From assembly GCA_947624325.1 (NCBI GenBank), contig CANQJT010000012.1, positions 1-38,804 on the forward strand: a DNA stretch of 38,804 bases, read 5' to 3'. This document shows positions 24,550 through 32,547 of the stretch, in pieces. The stretch's first letter is position 1, and every line of letters begins with the position of its first letter. Origin of the DNA: Candidatus Gastranaerophilales bacterium. GTDB lineage: Bacteria > Cyanobacteriota > Vampirovibrionia > Gastranaerophilales > Gastranaerophilaceae. A program made the position numbers and the translations under genes. The notes under the pieces are model-generated. The model worked only from the letters and a program-made list of their open reading frames with translations, was not told the DNA's origin and did not search any database.

Positions 24550-25298
24550 AATATATCTCCTGTTATAATCTTACATTCATTGTTATTTTCGTCTATTGCA
24601 AGCAATAAACCATTATCATCAATTGATTTAGCAAAATATCCGATACTTTTACCCTGTTCTTTAACGGTAATATTTTTTCCTAAAAATCCGCATCTTTTTA
24701 TATAATCTGCTTTTATAAATTTAAACCCTTCCTTTATAAATTTGTCATAATCTTCAAAAAATTCATCGGATAGTTTTCTCAAAATAATTTCACAATCAAA
24801 GTTTTTATTTAATATTGAGTATAGAGATGTTGCCTTTTGGTCAATAGAACTTAAAGTATCATCTTTCATATTAACATTAAGACCAAGCCCCAGAACAATT
24901 CCCTCTACTTTATTATTATTCATATGAGTTTCCGCAAGGATACCTGAAATCTTAGCCCCGTTAACCAGAATATCATTCGGCCATTTAATCTGCGGATTTA
25001 AATTAAATTCTGTTTCCAAAAACTTACATAAAATAACCGATAAATACTGAGTTAAATTTTGATAAGGATAGTTATCGGTATTTTCAGGTTTTAAAACTAT
25101 TGATGTATAGATATTTTCAGAATTATCACATATCCATTTTCTGTTGTACCTGCCCCGTCCTGATGTTTGATTGGTAGTAAAAATAATAGTCTTATCATCA
25201 AGGCATAATATATTTTCAAGCGCCCAGCTGTTTGTAGAATGCACTTCATCTAATGTTATTACTGAATATTTCGACATGTCTAAGTTAATCATAATCAA
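24543..25298 (-). CDS. birA: Biotin-protein ligase (BirA, class I without DNA-binding domain)
   Basis: 251 residues. It attaches biotin to the oadA carrier lysine through biotinyl-AMP. Landmarks are DEVHSTNSWAL, TNQTSGRGRYNRKW (the adenylate-binding GRGRxxR loop), IKWPNDILVNGAKISGIL and GLGLNVNM. There is no N-terminal helix-turn-helix, so it should not repress biotin genes as E. coli BirA does. It is the first gene of the oad operon, overlapping oadG by 7 nt, which ties ligase supply to its substrate. Confidence 0.95.
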   Translation of the reverse strand: MIMINLDMSKYSVITLDEVHSTNSWALENILCLDDKTIIFTTNQTSGRGRYNRKWICDNSENIYTSIVLKPENTDNYPYQNLTQYLSVILCKFLETEFNLNPQIKWPNDILVNGAKISGILAETHMNNNKVEGIVLGLGLNVNMKDDTLSSIDQKATSLYSILNKNFDCEIILRKLSDEFFEDYDKFIKEGFKFIKADYIKRCGFLGKNITVKEQGKSIGYFAKSIDDNGLLLAIDENNNECKIITGDILC

Positions 25299-25335
25299 AT
25301 TTATAGTAACACAAACAAAATCAAATATAAATTTT

Positions 25336-25755
25336 TTATAGTTTGATATTACTTAAGAAAGGCAATAATTTTTCAAGCATAAATTTCATTAATAATTTAT
25401 TATTATAAAGCCGATTTTTTGATATACATTCTACATTTAATTGTTTTGCAATATGTTCAATATTATACATTGCCGAAATTAATATAAATTGGCAATTAGC
25501 ATATTTGGGTATATTTTTAACCTGTTCACAAAGCCACTCACCAGCAAGTTTCGGTTCATAGTCATTTTCCATTTGTAAATCCGAAATAATTATTGTAAAA
25601 GGATTATCTGTATTTTTTTGAATTATCTCATATGCTTCTTTTGCTGATGATGCCGTTGTAATTTCAAATAAATTACCATATAACTCGGTTATAAGGCTTT
25701 TATGAAATTCAAGCCAAGCATGCGTATCATCGGTTATTAAAATTCTTATCTTCAT
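25336..25755 (-). CDS. Stand-alone receiver-domain protein
   Basis: 139 residues, one receiver domain and no output domain. D9/D10 form the acidic pocket, D59 in IIISDLQMEND is the phosphoacceptor, S94 in FILISAMYN replaces the usual Thr, and K113 in ECISKNRL closes the site, so it should be phosphorylatable. A longer loop after D59 (NDYEPKLAGEWL) differs from typical CheY. Single receivers act in phosphorelays or on protein targets. A partner could be the kinase at 7985-9532 or one outside the window. Confidence 0.85.
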   Translation of the reverse strand: MKIRILITDDTHAWLEFHKSLITELYGNLFEITTASSAKEAYEIIQKNTDNPFTIIISDLQMENDYEPKLAGEWLCEQVKNIPKYANCQFILISAMYNIEHIAKQLNVECISKNRLYNNKLLMKFMLEKLLPFLSNIKL

Positions 25756-25862
25756 AAAATTTATTATACATTAGTATAATTTTTTCTCAAAAAAATTAAT
25801 AATTAGCACCTTATTTGTAATCAATAAACAAAATATAATAATTAAGGTAAGTTGGAAGAAAA

Positions 25863-26021
25863 ATGAATATAAAAATTTATTTGAAAGAAATAAAAAACAG
25901 AATTAATAAATTAAATAATTTTGTGACAAATCCGATTAATTATAAAGAAATAAATAATCCCTTCATATCTGCTTTGCCAAAAACATACGTATGGCTGGAG
26001 GAAGAAAAAAATACTAAATAA
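25863..26021 (+). CDS. Possible 52-residue protein, unrecognised
   Basis: An ATG with a purine-rich GGAAGAAAA stretch upstream opens a 52-residue frame (MNIKIYLKEIKNRINKLNNF to VWLEEEKNTK). It is basic and amphipathic at the N-terminus and acidic at the end. The stop overlaps the convergent glycosyltransferase stop by 8 nt. It fills an otherwise empty 258-bp gap between two minus-strand genes. I do not recognise it; the codon pattern is plausible but the length is too short to be sure. Confidence 0.35.
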   Translation: MNIKIYLKEIKNRINKLNNFVTNPINYKEINNPFISALPKTYVWLEEEKNTK

Positions 26022-26970
26022 CTTCAGATTCTATAATATACCTTGGTCTGGCTTTAACTTCCTGAAAAAGCTGTCCAAGATATTCCGCAATAATACCCAG
26101 ACAAAGAATTTGAATTCCGCTTATAAACCCTATTGAAACAACAATAGTTGTCCAACCGGGAACCGGATTATTGTTTGTAAATTTATCAATTATAGCACTT
26201 AAGCCGATTAAAAAACTTACAAAAGACATAATAAAACCAACAAATGTCACTATCCTTAAAGGAATCAAACTGAAAGAAGTAATTCCGCTCATTGCCAATG
26301 AATATAAAGCAAACGGTGTATACTTCGACTTTCCGCATTTTCTGGGTTTAACATCAAAATATACATAGTCTTTTTTAAACCCCAATTCATTAAACATTCC
26401 TCTTAAGAATAAGTTTGTTTCTTTAAAAGTATTCAAAACATTTATTACTTCTCTAGATACAAGCCTGTAATCAGAATGATTTACTTTTATATTTACCCCG
26501 AGTATATTCATAAATTTATAAAAAGCAAGTGCGGATAATTTTTTAAAAAATCCGTCAGTTTTTCTGTTATTTCTTATACCAAGAACTATTTGAGCACCGT
26601 TAAGATATTTTATTATAAAATCTTTTATTTTATTTTCATCCTGCTGTAGATCTGCATCTATTGTAATTACACAGTCCGCATTGTATTTAACAGACTCTGT
26701 CAATCCTGCAAGTATAGCTTTTTGATTTCCGTAATTTCTGCTGAATTTTATTCCCTTTACTCTTTGATTTTCTTTATTTTGAGTTTCAATAATACTCCAA
26801 GTATTATCAGTACTTCCGTCATCAACATAAAATATAAAACTTTTATCGGAAATTAAATTTTCTTCTGCCAGATTATTTATAACCGTAAAAATTGCAGTTG
26901 TTGTACTATTCAGACATTCTTCTTCATTTAAACAAGGTATAACTACAGCTAATATAGGAACAAATGACAT
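26014..26970 (-). CDS. GT2 glycosyltransferase, GtrB/DPM-like with C-terminal membrane helices
   Basis: 318 residues. The N-terminal GT-A domain has VVIPCLNEEE, YVDDGSTDNT, the metal-binding DAD in ITIDADLQQD and the acceptor loop NHSDYRLVSREV. Two C-terminal membrane segments (about 230-258 and 272-298) and the tail YLGQLFQEVKARPRYI are typical of the bactoprenol-phosphate glycosyltransferases GtrB and ArnC. The expected reaction transfers a sugar from its nucleotide to undecaprenyl phosphate at the inner membrane. Divergent from a YdjC-type deacetylase, so both may serve envelope glycan modification. The sugar cannot be told from sequence. Confidence 0.88.
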   Translation of the reverse strand: MSFVPILAVVIPCLNEEECLNSTTTAIFTVINNLAEENLISDKSFIFYVDDGSTDNTWSIIETQNKENQRVKGIKFSRNYGNQKAILAGLTESVKYNADCVITIDADLQQDENKIKDFIIKYLNGAQIVLGIRNNRKTDGFFKKLSALAFYKFMNILGVNIKVNHSDYRLVSREVINVLNTFKETNLFLRGMFNELGFKKDYVYFDVKPRKCGKSKYTPFALYSLAMSGITSFSLIPLRIVTFVGFIMSFVSFLIGLSAIIDKFTNNNPVPGWTTIVVSIGFISGIQILCLGIIAEYLGQLFQEVKARPRYIIESEVI

Positions 26971-27028
26971 TTTTAATTACCTTTTATGTTACAATTCATA
27001 TGGAAATAATAAAATATATTTTTAAATT

Positions 27029-27859
27029 ATGCAAATGAAAAAAATAATTATTAATGCCGATGATTTCGGATATTCTAAGGATAATAATGAAGCCGTAAAG
27101 CAGGGTTTTTTATCAGGGTTTATAACTTCTGCCAGCATTATGACAAATATGCAGGGATTTGATGATGCGGTTAATATCTTAAAAGAAATACCAAATATAG
27201 ATTTAGGTTTTCATTTTAATATTATGGAAGGAAAAAGCATTACAAAATGCAGTTTATTATGCGGAAAAGACGGCTATTTCAATCAATCGTATATTGATTT
27301 AATATTAAAATCACATAATAAAGCTTTTATGCAAGAAATAGAACAAGAAGTTAAAGCACAACTGGAAAAAATTTTGAAGTATCATAAGATTTCTCATATA
27401 GATTCCCATATTCACACGCATGCAATTCCAAATATTTTTAAACTTACCGTAAAACTTGCAAAAGAATATAATATTAATTTTATAAGGACTCAAAAAGAAA
27501 TACCTTATATAGTTTTTGAAAAATCATATAATTTAAAATATCCCGTAAATATGATTAAAAATATATTATTGGATTATTATACAAAGATAAATAAAAAAGA
27601 GCTTTCAATACAAAAAATTAACTCAAATGATTATTTTATAGGTATATTATATACCGGAAATATGGATGAAAAAGCAATAATAGAAGGTATAAAAAAAATA
27701 AAAAAAGATAATACAATTACGGAAATTATATTTCATCCTTCATTAGATAAAAATAAACTAAATAATTACAGAGAATTTTTAATAACACAAAACCCAAAAT
27801 TAAAAGAGAACCTTATAAATTTGGGATTTGAGTTTTGTAATTATACATTAATAAACTAA
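27029..27859 (+). CDS. YdjC/ChbG-HpnK-family carbohydrate deacetylase
   Basis: 276 residues. The metal-site motifs of the family are present: INADDFGYS (D11/D12) near the N-terminus, GFHFNIMEGKSI, and HIDSHIHTHAIPNIF in the middle. Known members remove N-acetyl groups from chitobiose (ChbG) or from hopanoid-linked N-acetylglucosamine (HpnK); no hopanoid genes are in this window. Met-3 could be the true start and neither has a strong ribosome-binding site. The 3' end overlaps the convergent repeat-protein gene by 4 nt. Context with GT2 and GT-C-like genes suggests glycan or glycolipid tailoring. Confidence 0.85.
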   Translation: MQMKKIIINADDFGYSKDNNEAVKQGFLSGFITSASIMTNMQGFDDAVNILKEIPNIDLGFHFNIMEGKSITKCSLLCGKDGYFNQSYIDLILKSHNKAFMQEIEQEVKAQLEKILKYHKISHIDSHIHTHAIPNIFKLTVKLAKEYNINFIRTQKEIPYIVFEKSYNLKYPVNMIKNILLDYYTKINKKELSIQKINSNDYFIGILYTGNMDEKAIIEGIKKIKKDNTITEIIFHPSLDKNKLNNYREFLITQNPKLKENLINLGFEFCNYTLIN

Positions 27860-29517
27860 CAAAAAATATTAAATATTTTTTCTACGGGAGTTTTTTGCTT
27901 TATCATACTTAAAATATAGTTAGTTTTTTCTCTGTTTATAATGTTATCTTGATTTTTACAAGAAGAAATAAGCTTTTCAATTTGAGAATAATCCGCTTTA
28001 TGGTATTTCAGACTCCATAAAATATCAGAAAGATTTTCATCAAGATTACCATCTTTATCAGAACAAAGTTTAAGTGCTTTTATAAGATTTTCGGATGGTT
28101 CCCCGTTATGAGTCATTGCGGCGCAAATTGCAGAAGCCGATTCACCTGCTTCATTTTTTGTACCTTTTGATAAATCAAATAATGTTTTAACGAAGTCTAT
28201 TGTTACTTCATCAGGATATGCGGAAAGAATATCATACATTATTTCATAGGAATCTTCATTTATTTTCCCGTCATCCGATTTCATTATATTAACAATACCG
28301 GAAGTTTGCCCCTGTTGAGGAATATAATATGCCAAATTAATAACTAATTCTTCCAGCTCGGGATTCTTTTTTATTGCAGGGAGAAGTTCTAAAATTTCAT
28401 CAATATAAAAACAATAACTTGACAAATCAGAACATATTTTCATATCAGCTTCCGATGTTTTTCCGTTTTCATCTTTTTGACATGCATCATTTAACGGTTT
28501 TATATAAGTTGAAATTATTCCCTTCTTTTTTAGTTCACATACAGCAGAGAGTTTATTATTATCTATATTTCCGTCTCTATCGGTAATATATTCCAGTAAA
28601 TTTAATAAAGAAGAATATACAATTCCTGCTTCTCTTAATGCTATTGCAGCTCTAATATACTTATTATTTATTCCGCCATTTTCATTCTTAAATTTCTTAA
28701 TAAAATCAATTATTAAAGCCTCTTCCGCTTCATTAACATATTTTTCATATTCTTCTTGTTTTTCCGCTAAAGTTTTATCCTGCTCAAATAATTTTCTGCA
28801 CAATTCTTCAATCATATCGACATTATTTTGAGATAAAGGATGTTTTCTTTCTTTTGCTTCATTATTTCTGGAATACTGCAGGCACTTTCTTAATGAACAT
28901 ATTCCATTAACCTCATCTTTTGATATCACCTTATTACCATCTACACTATCTGCAGAAAGCATAGATAATATTCTTATAGAAGAATCTACCGAAAAATTAG
29001 CTAACAACTTTTTCATACAATCTTCAAATAATAATTTATCTTCAAAACCACCTTCGTTGAAATTTCTGGCAAGCCTAAAGGCATCAAATTCTTTTAATTG
29101 AGGCATTACTTCAACAAATTCTTGCGCCAGTTTTTCATTTTTCAAATTCTCTGCTTCTTCGGGAGTTAACTCATCAGCATCATTAACATGTAAAGCATTA
29201 TAATTTGCTATTAGAGTTAAAATATCAAAATCAGGCTCACTGTTTTGTTTTGAAATAATATCTTGAATTTCTGAAATCCGCTTATCTATCCAATCAGATT
29301 CTTCCATTTTATTTTCGGAAAATGCTTTAATTTTAAGATTTTCAAGTACTTCAAGTTCTTGTTTAAGTACAACATCTGCATTGGCAAAATCTGTTTTTGA
29401 AATCTTTTTTGCCATTTTCATATATTGAGATTTTAGTTTTGAATAAGAACCTGCTCTTTGTTGTATTCCAATGTTTAACTTATCGTAATAACCTTCTATT
29501 CCGGAAAACTTAATCAT
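27856..29517 (-). CDS. Tandem ~35-residue EF-hand-like helical repeat protein, unknown function
   Basis: 553 residues, no signal peptide or membrane segment, strongly acidic. I recognise no family. From about residue 275 to the end there are roughly eight units of 31-37 residues. Each starts with a calcium-loop-like segment: NENGGINN (278), TDRDGNIDN (312), QKDENGKTS (347), a degenerate unit at 382, KSDDGKINE (413), a degenerate unit at 450, SDKDGNLDE (486) and KNQDNIINR (521). Each loop is followed by two helices, several units ending in Cys (346, 485, 520, 553). An earlier loop (SADSVDGNKVISKDE, 188-202) may be a diverged unit. Residues 1-120 are helical with ELTPEEAENL. The fold would be an alpha-solenoid with a loop per unit; calcium binding is inference. 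The 233 bp upstream are AT-rich and divergent from two small orphan genes. Confidence 0.65.
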   Translation of the reverse strand: MIKFSGIEGYYDKLNIGIQQRAGSYSKLKSQYMKMAKKISKTDFANADVVLKQELEVLENLKIKAFSENKMEESDWIDKRISEIQDIISKQNSEPDFDILTLIANYNALHVNDADELTPEEAENLKNEKLAQEFVEVMPQLKEFDAFRLARNFNEGGFEDKLLFEDCMKKLLANFSVDSSIRILSMLSADSVDGNKVISKDEVNGICSLRKCLQYSRNNEAKERKHPLSQNNVDMIEELCRKLFEQDKTLAEKQEEYEKYVNEAEEALIIDFIKKFKNENGGINNKYIRAAIALREAGIVYSSLLNLLEYITDRDGNIDNNKLSAVCELKKKGIISTYIKPLNDACQKDENGKTSEADMKICSDLSSYCFYIDEILELLPAIKKNPELEELVINLAYYIPQQGQTSGIVNIMKSDDGKINEDSYEIMYDILSAYPDEVTIDFVKTLFDLSKGTKNEAGESASAICAAMTHNGEPSENLIKALKLCSDKDGNLDENLSDILWSLKYHKADYSQIEKLISSCKNQDNIINREKTNYILSMIKQKTPVEKIFNIFC

Positions 29518-29750
29518 TTTTCACCTTCTGTACCTATTTTTATTTATATAAAAATTAAACAACACTTATTTCAACTACGTAAAAAAACAAAAATATTAAA
29601 AATTTTCTATATTCAAGTTTAAAGTTACAATTTTTTACAAAGAATATATATTAATTTTTGTAAACATTTTTCAATATTTTGTAAATCCTAAAAATTCAGA
29701 TTTGTTTTATTAAGAGTAGTAAGTCGGAATAGAAGAAAAGGTAAGGTAAA

Positions 29751-30083
29751 ATGTTAAATCAAGACAAAAAAGTAACAATAGAATTAGTAAAAGAAAATGA
29801 TGGTGCAGTAAAAGAAAATGCAGCAATAACATGCCCGATAACAAGTAAATTTTCTGATTCTGATAAGCTATCTTTAATGATTTCAAAGATTTTGCATGAA
29901 GAATTACCCATGCTTAAAGATAATTCATTATTATTCAATTTAGTTTTATACTCCATTTCAGAGAAGATGAAGACTGTACAAACGGTAGAAAATGTTCTAT
30001 CATATATAAAGGAAGCAAATGCAAAAACAGTGCAAGATGTTTCTTTTAGAAATGGAGAAGTTTGTATTAAATGTTCAATTTAA
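29751..30083 (+). CDS. Orphan 110-residue protein
   Basis: Unrecognised. Soluble, mixed charge, with a beta-like start (KVTIELVKENDGAV), a helical middle (SDKLSLMISKILHEEL, SLLFNLVLYSISEKM) and a final strand VCIKCSI with two Cys. The ATG follows AAGGTAAGG. It overlaps the next gene by 13 nt, so the two are coupled. Both face away from the repeat protein across a 233-bp AT-rich region that probably contains both promoters. Confidence 0.6.
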   Translation: MLNQDKKVTIELVKENDGAVKENAAITCPITSKFSDSDKLSLMISKILHEELPMLKDNSLLFNLVLYSISEKMKTVQTVENVLSYIKEANAKTVQDVSFRNGEVCIKCSI

Positions 30084-30379
30084 AGAACTTTAAGCTTGTA
30101 AAAGAATTAAAAAATACAAAGCCGCAACTTGATTGGCTTAAATTCTCGCATTCAAAAAATAAAGCAACTTTGCCCGAAGATTTAATTAATTCATCTTCTG
30201 ACGGAAAAACTTTTTTAGAAGAAGATTTAAAAATCAGAGCAATGGTTGAAGATATGCTTGTTAAAGAGTTTTCTCCCAAAATTAAAGAAATGAAATCATA
30301 TAATTTTTTAGTTGATTCTGTTGTAAATAAACTAAAGCAGAAACAACTCGGCGATATAGAAGAGACGGAACAAATATAA
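30071..30379 (+). CDS. Orphan 102-residue protein
   Basis: Unrecognised. Basic N-terminal half (FKLVKELKNTKPQLDWLKFS), then an acidic helical stretch (FLEEDLKIRAMVEDMLVKEF) and an amphipathic end (DSVVNKLKQKQLGDIEE). No signal peptide, membrane segment or Cys pair. Its start lies inside the previous gene, so they form a two-gene unit and may be partners. About 90 bp separate it from hsp20, and that gap holds a strong palindrome. Confidence 0.55.
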   Translation: MFNLKNFKLVKELKNTKPQLDWLKFSHSKNKATLPEDLINSSSDGKTFLEEDLKIRAMVEDMLVKEFSPKIKEMKSYNFLVDSVVNKLKQKQLGDIEETEQI

Positions 30380-30420
30380 CTTCTTTTATTAGCCTGTAAG
30401 GTAATGTTTTATTGTGTTCT

Positions 30421-30454
30421 TTTATACAAAATGAATACAAATAATTTGTATAAA
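30421..30454. promoter_or_regulatory. 10-bp palindrome upstream of hsp20, probable operator
   Basis: TTTATACAAA (30421-30430) and its exact reverse complement TTTGTATAAA (30445-30454) flank 14 bp. A third half-site lies inside, giving TACAAA-TAA-TTTGTA (30436-30450). It ends 17 bp before the hsp20 ATG. It is not CIRCE (TTAGCACTC-N9-GAGTGCTAA). The position fits a repressor site over the promoter or ribosome-binding region of the stress operon. Confidence 0.6.
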
Positions 30455-30470
30455 TGTATAGGAGAAAACA

Positions 30471-30932
30471 ATGAAATACTTAATAAAAAAACCTGATACT
30501 TTTTTAAACACATTAAATGAAGATATAAATTCAATATTGCAGAAAAGTTTTGATAACTTATTTCCCGAGTATATTTTTCATCAGGAGCTAAACGGCATGG
30601 CAATGCCCGTAGATGTAAAAGAGTATGATGATTATTACTGTGTAAAAGTAGAGCTCCCGGGAATTAATAAGGAAGACATTAATATCGATATTAACAAATC
30701 TTATGTAAAAATTGAAGCACATAAAGAAACAGAAAAAGAAAACGAAAATAAAAAACATAAATATCATAAAACAGAATTCAGATACGGAAATTATTCAAGG
30801 ACATTGTATTTCCCGTATGAAATTGATGTGGAAAAATCAACTGCAGATTTAAAAAAAGGGATACTTGACTTACATTTACCCAAATTAGAATCTGATGATA
30901 AGAAGACAAAAAAATTAGAAATTAAAGAATAA
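30471..30932 (+). CDS. Small heat-shock protein, Hsp20/alpha-crystallin family
   Basis: 153 residues. The alpha-crystallin domain spans about 45-140: VDVKEYDDYYCVKVELPGIN, INIDINKSYVKIEAHKE, EFRYGNYSRTLYFPYEID and KKGILDLHLPK, the last two matching the GxFxRxxxLP and A-x-x-x-n-GvL patterns (LH-LP here). Short N-terminal arm and Lys-rich tail. It acts as an ATP-independent holdase oligomer in the cytoplasm. AGGAG lies 8 nt before the ATG, and a strong palindrome precedes it. The next gene begins 1 nt after its stop. Confidence 0.95.
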   Translation: MKYLIKKPDTFLNTLNEDINSILQKSFDNLFPEYIFHQELNGMAMPVDVKEYDDYYCVKVELPGINKEDINIDINKSYVKIEAHKETEKENENKKHKYHKTEFRYGNYSRTLYFPYEIDVEKSTADLKKGILDLHLPKLESDDKKTKKLEIKE

Positions 30933-30933
30933 A

Positions 30934-31173
30934 ATGACTGTAATAATAGGGGTAAAGCTTCCCGATAAAGAGGAAAATGCGGTTGAATTTCAGCGGATTT
31001 TAACAAAATCAAACTGCATAATAAAAATGCGGATAGGAATAAATAACTCATCAATATTTTGTTCTTCTACAGGGATAGTACTTCTTCAGACAGAAGATGA
31101 AGAAAAAGCCACGGAGCTTGAAAAATCGCTTTTAGAAATAAGCGGTATTGAAATACAACAAATGATATTTTAG
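30934..31173 (+). CDS. Small ACT-like/TM1266-like protein
   Basis: 79 residues with a beta-alpha-beta-beta-alpha-beta order: TVIIGVKLPDKEENAVEFQR, IIKMRIGINN, TGIVLLQTEDEEKATELEKS, IEIQQMIF. The layout, and the phrase RIGI after the first helix, resemble the ferredoxin-like/ACT-like TM1266 family, named for its neighbourhood with iron-only hydrogenases. No hydrogenase gene is in this window. It sits between hsp20 (1 nt gap) and an FAD disulfide reductase (9 nt gap), so a small ligand-sensing or regulatory role in that operon is possible. The family placement is tentative. Confidence 0.5.
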   Translation: MTVIIGVKLPDKEENAVEFQRILTKSNCIIKMRIGINNSSIFCSSTGIVLLQTEDEEKATELEKSLLEISGIEIQQMIF

Positions 31174-31182
31174 GAAGAAAAA

Positions 31183-32547
31183 ATGACTGAAAAAGTTGTA
31201 ATTATAGGAGGCGGTGCAGCAGGCCCAAAAACCGCTGCAAAATTAAGACGGGAAAACCCTGATATTAAAATTGATTTATATACGCAAGAGGATATAATTT
31301 CATATTCTGCTTGCGGGCTGCCGTATTTTATAGAAAATATCATTCAAAACCCCGAAACACTTATAATGAGAACTCCAGAAGATTTTCAAAAACAAAATAT
31401 AGATATACATTTAAAACAAAGATGTCTTAGTGTAAACACTGATGATAAAACCGTTTTAATTCAGGATTTAATATCGGGTAATAAATACGAAGCAAGCTAT
31501 GATATTCTTGTAATAGCGACAGGTGCCGTTCCGGTATTGCCTCATATAGCCAATATCAACTTAAAGAATATATTTACTTTAAGAACAATTCAGGACGGAA
31601 TAAATATCAAAGAAAAAATGCTGTCATCAAAAAGGGCAGTACTGCTTGGTGGTGGTTACATATCAATTGAAGTAATGGAAGCACTTGTTCAAAATAATAT
31701 TACCGTAACCCTAATTGAAAAAAATTCTCAAATATTAAAAATGTTTGATGAAGATTTTTCTCAAATGGTAACAGACTATATTATAGGGAAAAACCCCGGG
31801 CAGGTTACAATTCTTACAAATGAAGAGGTTATTGCATTTAAAGGAAATGAAAATAATGAAGTTAGCGAGGTTATCACTTCATCAGGGAAAATAATAGAAA
31901 CTGATTTTGTAATATTAGGAACCGGAGTAAGACCAAACACAGATTTTTTACAAGGAAGCGATATAAAACTCGGAATAAATAATTCCATAAAAGTAGATAA
32001 AACTCTAAAGACTTCAAAACAAGGGGTATATGCCGTTGGTGACTGTACGGATAATTTTAATCTTGTAACAAACAGATATACCTGGGTTCCGATGGGTTCA
32101 ACCGCTAATAAAGAAGGAAGGTGCGCCGCAATTAATATATCAGGCGGAAGCTGTTTTTTTGACGGCATATTAAATTCAACAATAACAAAATATTTTAACC
32201 TAACTATTTCCATAATAGGAATAAGTTATAGAGAAGCCCTTGAGCTTGGCTTTAAACCCGAATTTGCAATAGTTACAAAAAGAGATAAAGCAGGATATAT
32301 GCCTAATACAGGAACAATGACATTAAAGCTGATTGCGGACAGAAATACACAAACAATACTTGGTATACAAGGAATAGGGGAAGGTGATGTAAATCAAAGA
32401 ATAAATACCGTAATTCCTGCAATATTAAGCAAAACAAAGCTGGAGTCCTTCATGAACTTGGATTTACCTTATTCACCTCCGTATTCTCCAGCTATAGATC
32501 CTGTATTAAATGCAGCCCAAATTGTATATCACAAAATTAACGGTTAG
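31183..32547 (+). CDS. CoA-disulfide reductase/NADH oxidase-family flavoprotein
   Basis: 454 residues. The N-terminal FAD motif IGGGAAGPKTAAKLRR is followed by the single redox Cys C44 in YSACGLPYFI, the signature of CoA-disulfide reductases and NADH oxidases/peroxidases with one active Cys. The NAD motif LLGGGYISIEVMEAL, then GVYAVGDC (FAD) and a C-terminal dimerisation domain follow. The reaction is NAD(P)H-dependent reduction of CoA disulfide, polysulfide or O2; the sequence does not choose. The second Gly of the usual GGVAAG is GGGAAG-P here. Third gene of the hsp20 operon, which suggests a protein and redox stress unit. Its end overlaps ctpA by 11 nt. Confidence 0.88.
   Translation: MTEKVVIIGGGAAGPKTAAKLRRENPDIKIDLYTQEDIISYSACGLPYFIENIIQNPETLIMRTPEDFQKQNIDIHLKQRCLSVNTDDKTVLIQDLISGNKYEASYDILVIATGAVPVLPHIANINLKNIFTLRTIQDGINIKEKMLSSKRAVLLGGGYISIEVMEALVQNNITVTLIEKNSQILKMFDEDFSQMVTDYIIGKNPGQVTILTNEEVIAFKGNENNEVSEVITSSGKIIETDFVILGTGVRPNTDFLQGSDIKLGINNSIKVDKTLKTSKQGVYAVGDCTDNFNLVTNRYTWVPMGSTANKEGRCAAINISGGSCFFDGILNSTITKYFNLTISIIGISYREALELGFKPEFAIVTKRDKAGYMPNTGTMTLKLIADRNTQTILGIQGIGEGDVNQRINTVIPAILSKTKLESFMNLDLPYSPPYSPAIDPVLNAAQIVYHKING

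Noticed and set aside
30421-30454. CIRCE operator for HrcA
   Set aside because: The arms TTTATACAAA/TTTGTATAAA do not match TTAGCACTC/GAGTGCTAA and the spacer is 14, not 9.
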